From: CAVRUH01 sp963822595
GTDB lineage: Bacteria; Chlamydiota; Chlamydiia; Chlamydiales; Waddliaceae
NCBI GenBank assembly: GCA_963822595.1
Contig: CAWGIG010000003.1
Location: 310,001-374,000 of the forward strand
DNA: 64,000 bases
Direction of reading: 5' to 3'
Each line of letters opens with the position of its first letter. Within the stretch, counting starts at the first letter, position 1. This document shows positions 18,357 to 26,028 of the stretch, in pieces. Position numbers and translations under genes: made by a program. Below the pieces are notes generated by a model that saw nothing but the letters and a program-made list of their open reading frames with translations, had not been told where the DNA came from and ran no database searches.

Positions 18357-18698
18357 ATGAAATTGATTATCGCGATTATTCAACCCCATCGATTAGAAGA
18401 GGTTAAGAAGGAACTGTATGCTGCCGAAGTGAATTTAATCACGGTTTTTGAAGTATTGGGACATGGCCGTCAGATCGGGACCGAAGAATTTTATCGTGGA
18501 GTCAAAGAAACAGGAAACCTATTGAGAAAAATTCAATTAGAAATCGCTGTTAACGAAAATTTTGTTGAGCCAACGATTCAGGCGATCATGAAGGGAGCTC
18601 GTACGGGTAATATTGGCGACGGTAAAATCTTTGTATTGGACCTCCCTCGGGTTATAGCTATTCGCACAGGCGAAGAAGGTTCCAAGGCCATTGGATAA
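18357..18698 (+). CDS. glnK: PII signal protein GlnK lacking the uridylylated Tyr
   Basis: A 113-residue PII protein; trimers bind ATP/ADP and 2-oxoglutarate and block AmtB with their T-loops. Visible marks are G-R-Q at 37-39, YRG at 46-48, and the B-loop/C-terminal 'TGNIGDGKIFVLDLPRVI' with the ATP-binding Lys. Position 51, the Tyr modified by GlnD in enterobacteria, is Glu here (Y46 R47 G48 V49 K50 E51). Position 49, phosphorylated as Ser in cyanobacteria, is Val. Covalent control of the T-loop as known is therefore unlikely; control should be by metabolite binding alone. It is the last gene of the mscS-amtB-glnK unit, followed by a long hairpin. Confidence 0.94.
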   Translation: MKLIIAIIQPHRLEEVKKELYAAEVNLITVFEVLGHGRQIGTEEFYRGVKETGNLLRKIQLEIAVNENFVEPTIQAIMKGARTGNIGDGKIFVLDLPRVIAIRTGEEGSKAIG

Positions 18699-18714
18699 TT
18701 GAGATTGGGTTGTA

Positions 18715-18896
18715 TATACACAAATTAACAGGATAAGCAGGATCGCAAGCGGCAGGATAAAAAAAGGATAAAAAAAGATAAGAAAGAAAAAAGATAAGAA
18801 AGAAAAAAGAATTGTTTTTTTTATCTCTTTTTTCTTTCTTATCCTTTTTTTTATCCTGCCGCTTGCGATCCTGCTTATCCTGTTGATTTTGTGTAT
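18715..18896. repeat. Family B long inverted repeat (copy 1)
   Basis: The left arm ACACAAATTAACAGGATAAG... continues with GCAGGATCGCAAGCGGCAGG and an A-rich tract. The right arm is its reverse complement and ends at 18896, one base before the stop codon of the convergent gene. Pairing is about 80 bases with an AT-rich centre. It lies between two gene 3' ends and may terminate both. Other copies are at 35201, 36752, 53623 (half) and 56938. Confidence 0.9.
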
Positions 18897-19661
18897 TTAC
18901 ACATATTCCCAGGGAAGCTTTCCGTTCTCGACATAGTTTTTGATGTTCTTCTGAACAATGGGATCTTGTTTTAATTCGGAAAGAGTTTTTATTGCTAATT
19001 GTTCCATTTCCTCATTGATCAGCCACATTTTTCGGAAATAAGATTTCATTCTGGATATCGTTTGAGGATCAATTAATGATAATCGCTCATTCAACTTCAG
19101 AAACTCGCTATCAGGATCTTCACTCAAAATATCCACTAAATGAATGTCTTTAGCCTCTTGGGCTGAATTCTTAAGCGTAGATAGTGTCATAAAATAGGCC
19201 GACTGAAAACCTGTTCTTCGAATTAGATAGGGCAACACATTCGCCGGAAGCAATCCCCACATCAATTCAGATAATGTAAATACCGCAGCAGGACTTGCAA
19301 TGACAATATCGCTTGCTGCGGCAAATCCAACACCTCCCGCTATCACCTTCCCTTCGCAAATCGAAACAACAATTTTGGATATCGTGGCAAACCGTTTTAA
19401 TGTGCGGCTATATTCTGTTGGAAATGCTTTTTCATTTTCTGCTTCCTTAAAATCCATGCCGGTACAGAAGAATTTTTCATTCCCACGTAGGATTACTGTT
19501 CGGATTTCAGGATTTTTTTCAGCTAGATCAAGGACATCATTTATTTCCTGTAGCAATTGGAGATTAATCGCATTTTTAGATTCAGGACGATCCATTGTGA
19601 TCGACATAACTCTTGTATCTTCCTTAATTTCTAATCTCAGCGTTGCATATTCAGTCGACAT
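18897..19661 (-). CDS. PksH-like enoyl-CoA hydratase/isomerase
   Basis: A 254-residue crotonase-fold protein. ATG 19661 is chosen because GGAG precedes it at good spacing; an in-frame TTG at 19673 lies within that site. Family marks are 'RPESKNAINLQLL' (N-terminal), 'FFCTGMDFKE' (CoA-binding and oxyanion region) and 'AGGVGFAAASDIVIA' near 105, followed by 'SELMWGLLPANVLPYLIRR' and 'FMTLSTLKNSAQEAK'. The last two blocks resemble PksH/ECH1 enzymes of HMG-type beta-branching in trans-AT polyketide pathways, which dehydrate an ACP-bound HMG intermediate, more than fatty-acid hydratases. It diverges across 66 bases from an acyltransferase that also looks like a trans-AT enzyme. No HMG synthase, ACP or ketosynthase is in the window. 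A general enoyl-CoA hydratase remains possible. Confidence 0.75.
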   Translation of the reverse strand: MSTEYATLRLEIKEDTRVMSITMDRPESKNAINLQLLQEINDVLDLAEKNPEIRTVILRGNEKFFCTGMDFKEAENEKAFPTEYSRTLKRFATISKIVVSICEGKVIAGGVGFAAASDIVIASPAAVFTLSELMWGLLPANVLPYLIRRTGFQSAYFMTLSTLKNSAQEAKDIHLVDILSEDPDSEFLKLNERLSLIDPQTISRMKSYFRKMWLINEEMEQLAIKTLSELKQDPIVQKNIKNYVENGKLPWEYV

Positions 19662-19727
19662 CAAAATCTCCAAAAGATTATATTTATAAAACTACAATAT
19701 CACTGATATTCAAACAAGGAGTATGTT

Positions 19728-20576
19728 ATGGGGGTTTATCTATTTCCGGGTCAGGGTTCACAAAAAGTTGGTATGGGTCAAGGGTTATTCGAGCAATTCC
19801 CCGAATTAACCTCAAAAGCAGATGCAATTCTAGGGTATTCTATTGCGGAGTTATGTCTGCAAGATCCTAAAAGCCAACTTGGCCAAACAGAGTATACTCA
19901 GCCAGCTCTTTACACCGTCAATGCCCTCACCTACCAAAAAAAATTGCAAGATACCGCTAATCTGAAACCAAAATACGTCGCGGGTCATAGCCTGGGTGAA
20001 TACGCCGCCCTTTATGCTGCAGAATGCTTCGATTTTGAAACTGGGCTGAAAATTGTACAAAAGCGCGGAGCCCTCATGTCCCAGGTCTCCGGTGGCGGAA
20101 TGGCCGCAATCATCGGAAAAAGTGCTCAAGAAGTTGCAGATATTCTGCAGACAAATAATCTCAATAGCATCGATGTCGCTAATTACAACTCCATCAAACA
20201 GATTGTTATTTCCGGACTAAAGGAAGATGTCGCCCGCTCAAAACCTATTTTCGAAGCTGCTGAGGCCAAGTTTTTCCCTCTGAATGTCAGCGGAGCCTTT
20301 CACTCAAGATACATGACTCCCGCAAGAGATGAATTTAAAACGTTCGTCGATCAATTTACCTTTAATCCCCCAAAAATTCCGGTGATTGCCAACTACACAG
20401 CAAAACCCTATGGAGAGGATGATGTCAAAACGAATCTCGTCGAGCAGATTAATCATTCGGTTAAATGGAGCGATTCCATTTTGTATCTCATCCAGAAGGG
20501 CGAACATGACTTCCTTGAAATAGGACCAGGAAATGTTCTGACAGGCTTATTGGCGAAAATTAAACGTAATCAATAA
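19728..20576 (+). CDS. Trans-AT-type malonyl-CoA:ACP acyltransferase
   Basis: A 282-residue discrete acyltransferase transferring malonyl groups from CoA to acyl carrier protein. It has GQGSQ at 9-13, the catalytic Ser88 in GHSLGEY and His192 in GAFHS. The text 'ILGYSIAELCLQD' and 'QTEYTQPALYTVNAL', and 'FDFETGLKIVQKRG', follow the pattern of discrete ATs of trans-AT polyketide synthases (PksC/BaeC-like) more closely than housekeeping FabD. AAGGA lies seven bases before the ATG. The divergent PksH-like neighbour supports a shared secondary pathway. A housekeeping FabD would be expected in the fabH-fabD-fabG-acpP cluster, which is not here. If this is the only acyltransferase of the genome it would have to serve fatty acid synthesis. 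Confidence 0.8.
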   Translation: MGVYLFPGQGSQKVGMGQGLFEQFPELTSKADAILGYSIAELCLQDPKSQLGQTEYTQPALYTVNALTYQKKLQDTANLKPKYVAGHSLGEYAALYAAECFDFETGLKIVQKRGALMSQVSGGGMAAIIGKSAQEVADILQTNNLNSIDVANYNSIKQIVISGLKEDVARSKPIFEAAEAKFFPLNVSGAFHSRYMTPARDEFKTFVDQFTFNPPKIPVIANYTAKPYGEDDVKTNLVEQINHSVKWSDSILYLIQKGEHDFLEIGPGNVLTGLLAKIKRNQ

Positions 20577-20652
20577 ATGGACGTCATGGACGGTATGGAC
20601 GAAATGGACTTCATGGACGAATGAATTATTCCATTTCGTCCATGAAGTCCAT
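20577..20652. repeat. GGAC-rich hairpin with ATGGAC words
   Basis: Directly after the stop codon, short words of ATGGACNNN type repeat (ATGGACGTC, ATGGACGGT, ATGGACGAA, ATGGACTTC). The tract folds back through 'AATGGACTTCATGGACGAA' onto 'TTCGTCCATGAAGTCCAT'. It sits between two convergent genes and is probably a bidirectional terminator built from an expanded repeat. Confidence 0.75.
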
Positions 20653-20657
20653 CTTAA

Positions 20658-21167
20658 CTAGATTTTGATGCCTTTTGGCTCTTGACCACTAGGACCACGT
20701 GATGGACCTGAACCAGGACGATCACCAGGTTTTGGCAATGTTGGCTCGCGACCTTCACTGATGTCACGGCAAATCTTTCTCCACTTCTCTACTGTTTCAA
20801 CGTATAGAGGAGCAAACGCTCTTAGTGCGGATGGTACTGCATACTCCATATCGAGTGTGCAGTGAATCAGGATGAGTCCTTCCTTCACAGCTACGCCTAC
20901 GCCGCCGCCAGCCATCTGACCGCCGAGCATAGAACCTTCTAATAGTGCCTCATAAAGCTTAAGCTTTGTTTTGTCATCTACGGGAAGTCCGTCGAGTAGG
21001 GGTGAGTATAAATAAAGACGTTTAGAATTTGGTTCATAGGTAATATGAAGAGAAAACTCATCATCTATTCCTAGAATACAGGTATTGTTTTCATCGTACT
21101 CAAGACCTTCGAGTCCGAGCTCCTTTCCGAATTCTTTTAAATTATCCTTAGCATTTTCAATTGACAT
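20658..21167 (-). CDS. slc1: Type III secretion chaperone Slc1
   Basis: A 169-residue CesT/SycE-type chaperone that holds effectors such as Tarp for the type III export apparatus in chlamydiae. The stretch 'LYLYSPLLDGLPVDDKTKL' followed by 'LLEGSMLGGQMAGGGVGVA' and 'DISEGREPT' matches C. trachomatis CT043 (Slc1) as I remember it almost word for word, and the length fits. The C-terminal roughly 30 residues are a Pro/Gly/Ser-rich tail. GGAGG precedes the ATG at 21167. SpoIID and RuvB follow on the same strand upstream of it; in C. trachomatis ruvB (CT040) is likewise near CT043. This is the strongest single taxon marker in the window. Confidence 0.92.
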   Translation of the reverse strand: MSIENAKDNLKEFGKELGLEGLEYDENNTCILGIDDEFSLHITYEPNSKRLYLYSPLLDGLPVDDKTKLKLYEALLEGSMLGGQMAGGGVGVAVKEGLILIHCTLDMEYAVPSALRAFAPLYVETVEKWRKICRDISEGREPTLPKPGDRPGSGPSRGPSGQEPKGIKI

Positions 21168-21420
21168 CTTAATCCTCCAAATGATTCAGGTTGCGTTGCA
21201 AAAATAACAAGCGCTAACCAACTTAATTTCTTGTAATCTGAATAACTTAAGCACCATTAAAATGCAACTCAGATTTAAAGTAAACAGGAAACTTGCTGCT
21301 GTGCATTTTCCAACCGAAGAAGGTAATAATTGATATGATTAAAGATGACTGAAAAAGGGAAAAATTGGGTGCCCGTGGCTGTCCTTTTTGGGGACATGCA
21401 CACAGGCACATCAAGAATTG

Positions 21421-22281
21421 CTATCGAACCATTTCGATGTGGGCGTCAGGGAAGGCTTTGGACAAGATCGCAGCAGCGTCTTTACCCGATTTCCCCAACT
21501 CCTCAGCTTCAAAAAGGGAAATTCTCGAATAAACGCCCTGATGCTTGTTCCCTTGGCTACCGGAACCGGGTCCCCATTGCGCCGCTAAAGGAGTCACTAT
21601 CCCTTCATAAGCACCTGTTAAGCTCAACACCATACCGCTTGTCGATTGAATTGCATGAGCTAAATGACTTCTAGTGTCGATATCGTTGTTACCTTGATAG
21701 CCTACCTGCTGTGCATCCACTGCCCAGTATTGGCTCTTGGGATTTTCAGCTTCGAAATAAGCAAATGTTCTTGCAACTATAGCCACAGCAGAAAATGTTT
21801 CCTCAGGAAGTGGTTCGTAATGCTGCTTGCTAAGCGTGCAGATAAGATAATCTTCCAAATCGACTCTATTAACGATGCTCACGGAACCACCGATGTCGTA
21901 TACGAAAATAGAACCAGGATATTCTATGCCATTGACAATGATTTTTGTCATCGGGTCGTCAGGCATGATTTGCAACTGGTAAATGCCGGGAAATTCCTCT
22001 CCCCATTTTAAGCCTGCAGCTATACCTTGGATCATTTTTCTCTTTCCTACAAATCGAGTTCCGAGATGCTTTTGGGTGTGCGGATCATACAATTTATATT
22101 TTCCTTGAACGTCAATCATGACTCCAGGTTGATCGTTCAACAACAGAACATCAATTTTTGGGGAGGTCTGAGTGTTTGTCCCCCAAATCATCCCGTGAAC
22201 GGAATCCCAGAATCCCGCATTAAGTGAAGGGGCTACACAGCATAGTGCCAAGAATAGGGCAATAAAAAGATTTTTTTTCAT
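21421..22281 (-). CDS. spoIID: SpoIID-domain peptidoglycan lytic enzyme, exported
   Basis: A 286-residue exported protein. Residues 1-22 are a Sec signal peptide ending SLNA. The SpoIID/LytB domain spans about 95-280, with 'VDLEDYLICTLSKQHYEPLP' followed by 'ETFSAVAIVARTFAYFE'; the Glu in the E-x-x-P-E region is the expected catalytic residue. SpoIID cuts glycan strands as a lytic transglycosylase on denuded peptidoglycan, and a homologue has been tied to division in Waddlia. The protein ends without a C-terminal SPOR or LysM domain. It lies between slc1 and ruvB on the same strand. The 253 bases before slc1's stop side (21168-21420) show no gene. Confidence 0.85.
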   Translation of the reverse strand: MKKNLFIALFLALCCVAPSLNAGFWDSVHGMIWGTNTQTSPKIDVLLLNDQPGVMIDVQGKYKLYDPHTQKHLGTRFVGKRKMIQGIAAGLKWGEEFPGIYQLQIMPDDPMTKIIVNGIEYPGSIFVYDIGGSVSIVNRVDLEDYLICTLSKQHYEPLPEETFSAVAIVARTFAYFEAENPKSQYWAVDAQQVGYQGNNDIDTRSHLAHAIQSTSGMVLSLTGAYEGIVTPLAAQWGPGSGSQGNKHQGVYSRISLFEAEELGKSGKDAAAILSKAFPDAHIEMVR

Positions 22282-22338
22282 ATGTATACTTTCTGTAAGG
22301 GTTTAAAAAACACATAATGTTAAATCGGACAATAATGA

Positions 22339-23325
22339 TCAACTGAAAAATGCGTTTCGTCCACTTTCTGTGACTTCTCTGCCACGTGGAGTCCGCTTTA
22401 GAAAGCCTTGCATGATCAGATAGGGCTCGTGAACTTCCTCAAGAGTATGAGGCTCCTCCCCTACCGCTACGGCGATTGTATTTAATCCAACAGGGCCCCC
22501 ATTGTGGTGCTCCAGCATCATTTTCAGGATCTTTTTATCCATTTCGTCAAGTCCGTATTGATCGATATCCAGCATGCCAAGGGCGTCTTGGACTATTTCC
22601 GGCGTAATCTTTCCGCCCGCGCGAATTTGCGAATAATCGCGAACCCAACGGAGCAGATTATTCGCAATCCTTGGAGTTCCTCTTGATCGGATGGCTATTT
22701 CTTTAAGGCTTTGCGCGTCGATATCAAGATTGAGAATGCGAGCCGTTCTGGAGATGATTTTTTGAAGGGTTTCAGGGAGATAATAATCCAAGCGACAGGT
22801 CAAATTAAAACGGGAACGGAGTGGCGCTGTCAGGAGTCCCATACGGGTTGTAGCTCCGACAAGGGTAAATTTATTCAGTTTCACCTGGACGCTTCTGGCA
22901 CTTGGGCCGCTATCTATCATGAGATCTAGAACGAAATCTTCCATGGCGGGATAGAGATATTCCTCTATAGTTCGACTCAAACGGTGGATTTCATCGATAA
23001 AAAGGACGTCCCCTTCTTTGAGGTTTGTGAGAACCCCTGCCAGATCCCCGGCTTTTTCAATCATGGGTCCGGAGGTAACGACAAGATTTGTCCCCATCTG
23101 CTTTGCGACGATGTTTGCTAGGGTCGTTTTACCTAGGCCGGGGGGGCCGCTAAATAGGCAGTGTCCTAGGGTTTCGCGCCTCTGTTTAGCAGCGCCAATC
23201 AGGACCTCAAGGCGGTCGCGAACCTGGTCTTGGCCGACAAAATCGGTCAAAGATTGGGGGCGTAAGGGCACCTCAAAGATGACATCTTCTTGGCAAAGGG
23301 ATGATTCTATGAATGACTTCGACAT
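22339..23325 (-). CDS. ruvB: Holliday junction helicase RuvB
   Basis: A 328-residue AAA+ motor that drives branch migration with RuvA. The N-terminus 'LRPQSLTDFVGQDQV' is the RuvB signature. Walker A GPPGLGKTTL is at 60-69, Walker B LFIDEIHRLSR near 108, sensor 1 'GATTR' near 158, and the C-terminal winged helix has 'GPVGLNTIAVAVGE' and 'FLKRTPRGREVT'. Length and start are standard. It is first of the ruvB-spoIID-slc1 run on the minus strand, although the 57-base gap to spoIID leaves room for a separate promoter. Confidence 0.97.
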   Translation of the reverse strand: MSKSFIESSLCQEDVIFEVPLRPQSLTDFVGQDQVRDRLEVLIGAAKQRRETLGHCLFSGPPGLGKTTLANIVAKQMGTNLVVTSGPMIEKAGDLAGVLTNLKEGDVLFIDEIHRLSRTIEEYLYPAMEDFVLDLMIDSGPSARSVQVKLNKFTLVGATTRMGLLTAPLRSRFNLTCRLDYYLPETLQKIISRTARILNLDIDAQSLKEIAIRSRGTPRIANNLLRWVRDYSQIRAGGKITPEIVQDALGMLDIDQYGLDEMDKKILKMMLEHHNGGPVGLNTIAVAVGEEPHTLEEVHEPYLIMQGFLKRTPRGREVTESGRNAFFS

Positions 23326-23377
23326 ATGGCCCGAGTATAAATACGAGAGGAATTAAAATAAATAAAATAAAGACCCC

Positions 23378-23406
23378 TTGTCAAAAAACCCAGAATATGA
23401 TACAAT
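23378..23406 (+). promoter_or_regulatory. Strong promoter of the secretion-candidate cluster
   Basis: TTGTCA at 23378-23383, exactly 17 bases, then TACAAT at 23401-23406. It is among the best sigma70/sigma66-type promoters in the window and lies 42 bases before the first gene of the cluster, which has its own AAAGGAGG site. Confidence 0.7.
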
Positions 23407-23448
23407 AGTATTACTTATCCAAGTTTCGTTAACCGAAAGGAGGCCCTA

Positions 23449-23982
23449 ATGTCCAGAGAAGGTAGTCCAGTAGCGGACGTAGTAAATAGTAATTTAGTAA
23501 CCGGCAACCCACCGGTAGACCCTAATAATCTCTCACTTGAGGCTTTAATCTTATTGGTTAACGCCCAGAGAATTAAGCAGTTACAAGAAACCACAACAAA
23601 GAAATTCCAAGATTTAAGTCAAAAGCAAAAAGATGTTGCGGAACTGCATAAGATTTTGAAGGCGGTAAACGCAGCCACACAAGAAAAAGGCGAATTGGAT
23701 CTCACGGGAAACGCAGATCTTATCGCGCTTCTGCAGCGTGCCGAAGAGCATGGTGTCAATGTGGACACAACCAAATTAAAATATAACAATCTCGAGCGTG
23801 ACCGTCTTGTAGAGAATATCCGAACCACCGTTGAAGATTTCAACGTTGAAAACGATATGATGCTACAGGAAATTACCCGCTTGAACAATGAACGTTATGA
23901 ATCGTGGCAGATGGCTAGAACTATTCTTAAGCCACTTCACGACGCTAATACATCTCATGCCCGCGCCATGAGAGGCAGTTAA
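23449..23982 (+). CDS. Helical candidate type III secreted protein (cluster gene 1)
   Basis: A 177-residue soluble, almost wholly helical protein with no signal peptide and no hydrophobic segment. The first 25 residues are Ser/Asn/Pro/Val rich and disordered, like many type III secretion leaders. From about 28 onward the sequence is heptad-like ('INAQRIKQLQETTTKK', 'LNNERYESWQMARTIL'). I do not recognise a family. It is first of a four-frame cluster read from one strong promoter, with AAAGGAGG before ATG 23449; the next gene starts 17 bases after the stop. The cluster layout (soluble coiled coil, then two proteins with a hydrophobic hairpin) resembles needle-tip/translocator sets, but that is inference. 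Confidence 0.7.
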   Translation: MSREGSPVADVVNSNLVTGNPPVDPNNLSLEALILLVNAQRIKQLQETTTKKFQDLSQKQKDVAELHKILKAVNAATQEKGELDLTGNADLIALLQRAEEHGVNVDTTKLKYNNLERDRLVENIRTTVEDFNVENDMMLQEITRLNNERYESWQMARTILKPLHDANTSHARAMRGS

Positions 23983-23999
23983 TAACAGGAGATAATGCT

Positions 24000-24221
24000 A
24001 TGCCAATAGAACCAGTTACAAGACATACTTATGCGGCCCCCGATTACGATTTCATGGATATCGAGATGCAGGAGCCACCTAATAAAAAGGCAGCCAACAA
24101 AGCCTATCAACTTGCTTGGTGGACAAGCACGATTGGTCCGGCTGATCACTTTTCCGACGCAAAACTTAACAGTCAGCTGGCTGATGCGGTCAAAGCACAG
24201 GGAGCCAATTATAAGGATTAG
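24000..24221 (+). CDS. N-terminal part of a split secreted-protein gene
   Basis: A 73-residue frame starting MPIEPVTRHTY after AGGAGATAAT, rich in Pro/Asn/Lys at the start and ending '...DAVKAQGANYKD'. On its own it shows no domain. The following reading frame (+1) continues the same helical character ('SLSILESYGRSVKTKKAIEK') with no gap. Joined, the two would give a protein of about 231 residues, nearly the size of the next gene's product. The simplest reading is one gene broken by a frameshift near 24221. A genuine small protein followed by a separate gene is the alternative. Confidence 0.55.
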   Translation: MPIEPVTRHTYAAPDYDFMDIEMQEPPNKKAANKAYQLAWWTSTIGPADHFSDAKLNSQLADAVKAQGANYKD

Positions 24222-24255
24222 TTCTTTATCTATATTAGAGTCCTATGGAAGATCG

Positions 24256-24693
24256 GTGAAAACGAAAAAAGCTATCGAGAAGCATATAGATAACGAAGTT
24301 AAATCCTTGGTAGAAAAGAATAAAGTATCCGACGTTATTAACATTGTTGATACAGTGGCCACGGTCGCACTTATCGGCACGGGAATAGTCACAGTTTTGT
24401 TCGGAATATTTGTGCCTGCATCTATTCCATTCAGTTTGATCCTCTTGAACGCTTTGAGCGCCCTTGTTAAGGGCGGTGCAACTGCGGCCGGCGGCATTAC
24501 AAAGTACCAAGCTGATCAAGTGAAAGGAAAATTGGATGGGTATGGGGCAGACCAACAAAGGGAGCATTCCAAAGTTAGCGAATACACGGATAAACTAGGT
24601 GCAATTAAAAATAAAGATCTTGAAGCAAGTATGTTGCTCTCAAAAGATCTAGATAAACAACAGCAGATAATTGCTGAATTCACAAGGAGATAA
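24256..24693 (+). CDS. Membrane-hairpin part of the split secreted-protein gene
   Basis: About 145 residues from a possible GTG at 24256 (TGGAAG lies just upstream). The open frame itself extends back to 24031, overlapping the previous one in another phase. After a charged helix ('IEKHIDNEVKSLVEKNK') comes a long hydrophobic hairpin, 'VATVALIGTGIVTVLFGIFV' and 'IPFSLILLNALSALVKGG', then a coiled-coil tail ('LSKDLDKQQQIIAEF'). This is the layout of small translocator-like or inclusion-membrane proteins. It ends one base before the next ATG. I believe it is the 3' part of the gene begun at 24000, separated by a +1 frameshift. Confidence 0.55.
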   Translation: MKTKKAIEKHIDNEVKSLVEKNKVSDVINIVDTVATVALIGTGIVTVLFGIFVPASIPFSLILLNALSALVKGGATAAGGITKYQADQVKGKLDGYGADQQREHSKVSEYTDKLGAIKNKDLEASMLLSKDLDKQQQIIAEFTRR

Positions 24694-24694
24694 C

Positions 24695-25354
24695 ATGTCT
24701 GATAATATCATTGAGCAAAAAATGTCGTTAGATGAAAAATGGTCTGTTTGTATGAACAAGTTTGATGCCATGTTAAAAGATCCGCAGCAAGATCACACAA
24801 AGCTTTTAAATCAGGCCATAAACATCATGGTTATGATGAATCGTACATCTGCAGTAATTAATAAAAACGCTGCGTTGGACAGAGAAGTTGAAATTTATGC
24901 AAGTGTGAAAGCTGGGCAGGGAACTTATAACGGCAAGTTAGTTCTTGCTTTAACAATTGCTGCAGGTGTAGCATTTTGTGTTTCCGGCGTTATAATCGGT
25001 GCTTCGGCAGTTCCGGGTACCGCTTTAGGAAATTCCCTAGCAAACACCAAATTTGCTTTCCTAAGTGGTACAGCGGATGTCCAAGGTAAGATGTTGAATA
25101 CTTTGGGTTCAGCGGCTGGCCAAATCGCTCAGGGTGTTGGTCTGACCCCAAAGATTGCTGACGAAAGTAACAATTCCGAGCGTACTTTATACCAGTATGA
25201 ACGCGAAGAACACCAGCAAAAGCGTCAACTTGCGAAGGATTCTGAACAAAAGAACACCCAGACTTACGAACGCGCGCTACAGCAAGCTCGTGACACTGCG
25301 GAAAAAGAATCCAATGCTAAAACAGCCATTATGCGTGCAGCATCTGCTGCGTAA
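24695..25354 (+). CDS. Candidate type III translocator-like protein (cluster gene 3)
   Basis: A 219-residue protein starting MSDNIIEQKMS; AAGGAGATAAC directly before ATG 24695 fixes the start. The N-terminal part (1-80) is helical and soluble. A hydrophobic segment 'LVLALTIAAGVAFCVSGVII' lies near 88-107 with Ala/Gly-rich sequence after it, and the last 80 residues are a strongly charged coiled coil ('QYEREEHQQKRQLAKDSEQK'). There is no Sec signal. Size, single hydrophobic region and C-terminal coiled coil recall minor translocators (YopD/SctB type), but I cannot assign a family. It is last in the cluster and followed by large hairpins. Confidence 0.6.
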   Translation: MSDNIIEQKMSLDEKWSVCMNKFDAMLKDPQQDHTKLLNQAINIMVMMNRTSAVINKNAALDREVEIYASVKAGQGTYNGKLVLALTIAAGVAFCVSGVIIGASAVPGTALGNSLANTKFAFLSGTADVQGKMLNTLGSAAGQIAQGVGLTPKIADESNNSERTLYQYEREEHQQKRQLAKDSEQKNTQTYERALQQARDTAEKESNAKTAIMRAASAA

Positions 25355-25411
25355 TTGAATGTAGCTTACTGTGTCCCCACAGTAAGCTTGGCAAAAGTGT
25401 TTGCCTTCTCT

Positions 25412-25605
25412 TCAGCCTGAAGGGCTGGGATATAAAAGCCTACGGGCATCGCCCTAGGTAGATTGCAGAAAGGGTCTTCAGGCTGTAAGCCTGAGTTATA
25501 GCAAAAGTTATTTACTATAACTCAGGCTTACAGCCTGAAGACCCTTTCTGCAATCTACCTAGGGCGATACCCGTAGGCTTTTATATTCCAGGCCGTTGGC
25601 CTAAA
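25412..25605. repeat. Long hairpin with nearly perfect 70-base arms
   Basis: The arm 25430-25500 (starting TATAAAAGCCTACGGGC) is repeated in reverse complement at 25515-25585 with one difference, around a 14-base loop. The words CAGGCTTACAGCCTGAAG are themselves palindromic. It follows the secretion-candidate cluster. Confidence 0.9.
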
Positions 25606-25801
25606 GAAATAAACAGCACAAAATTTCGCTAGGTGCTCGCCGTGGGACACGCCGAGCTACATACGGATGGCTAATCAGGACGGCCAAATCTTGCGAGGTG
25701 CTCGACGTGAGGACGCGCCATACTTTACCACACATCTTTTCTTCAATCTAATCAGTCGCTCTTCGCGATGCGCTCCGAGCTCTTAAAGAATATTTAATCT
25801 A
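25606..25801. other. Gene-free stretch with degraded repeat words
   Basis: No gene is supported. The tract holds two copies of an 'AGGTGCTCG(C/A)CGTG' motif (near 25632 and 25695) followed by 'GACACGCC'-like ends, and a 'TTCGCGATGCGCTCCG' word (25763) that recurs inside the next hairpin. Confidence 0.5.
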
Positions 25802-25953
25802 CCCACCGTTCCGATGCGTCACGGTGGGCTCTAATGGGTACGTCCTTCGCGATGCGCTCCGGACTCATGAAATCTTTTAACTACTCCTGAGTCCGGAGCG
25901 CATCGCGAAGGACGTACCCGTTAAAGCCCACCGTGACGCATCGGAACGGTGGG
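25802..25953. repeat. GC-rich long hairpin
   Basis: The left arm begins CCCACCGTTCCGATGCGTCA and runs about 66 bases; the right arm ending GGAACGGTGGG at 25953 is its reverse complement. The centre is a short AT-rich loop near 25872-25886. It is far more GC-rich than the genes around it and lies at the 3' end of the minus-strand gene that follows. Confidence 0.88.
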
Positions 25954-26028
25954 ATGGAGGACACGCCGAGCTACATATCGTCATTTAAACCTATAAACTA
26001 TTTTTTAAAATGAGAACATCTCGTTTTT

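Noticed and set aside
21345..21674. A 109-codon + strand frame opposite spoIID
   Set aside because: Mostly antisense to a well-supported exported protein, low-complexity, no ribosome site.
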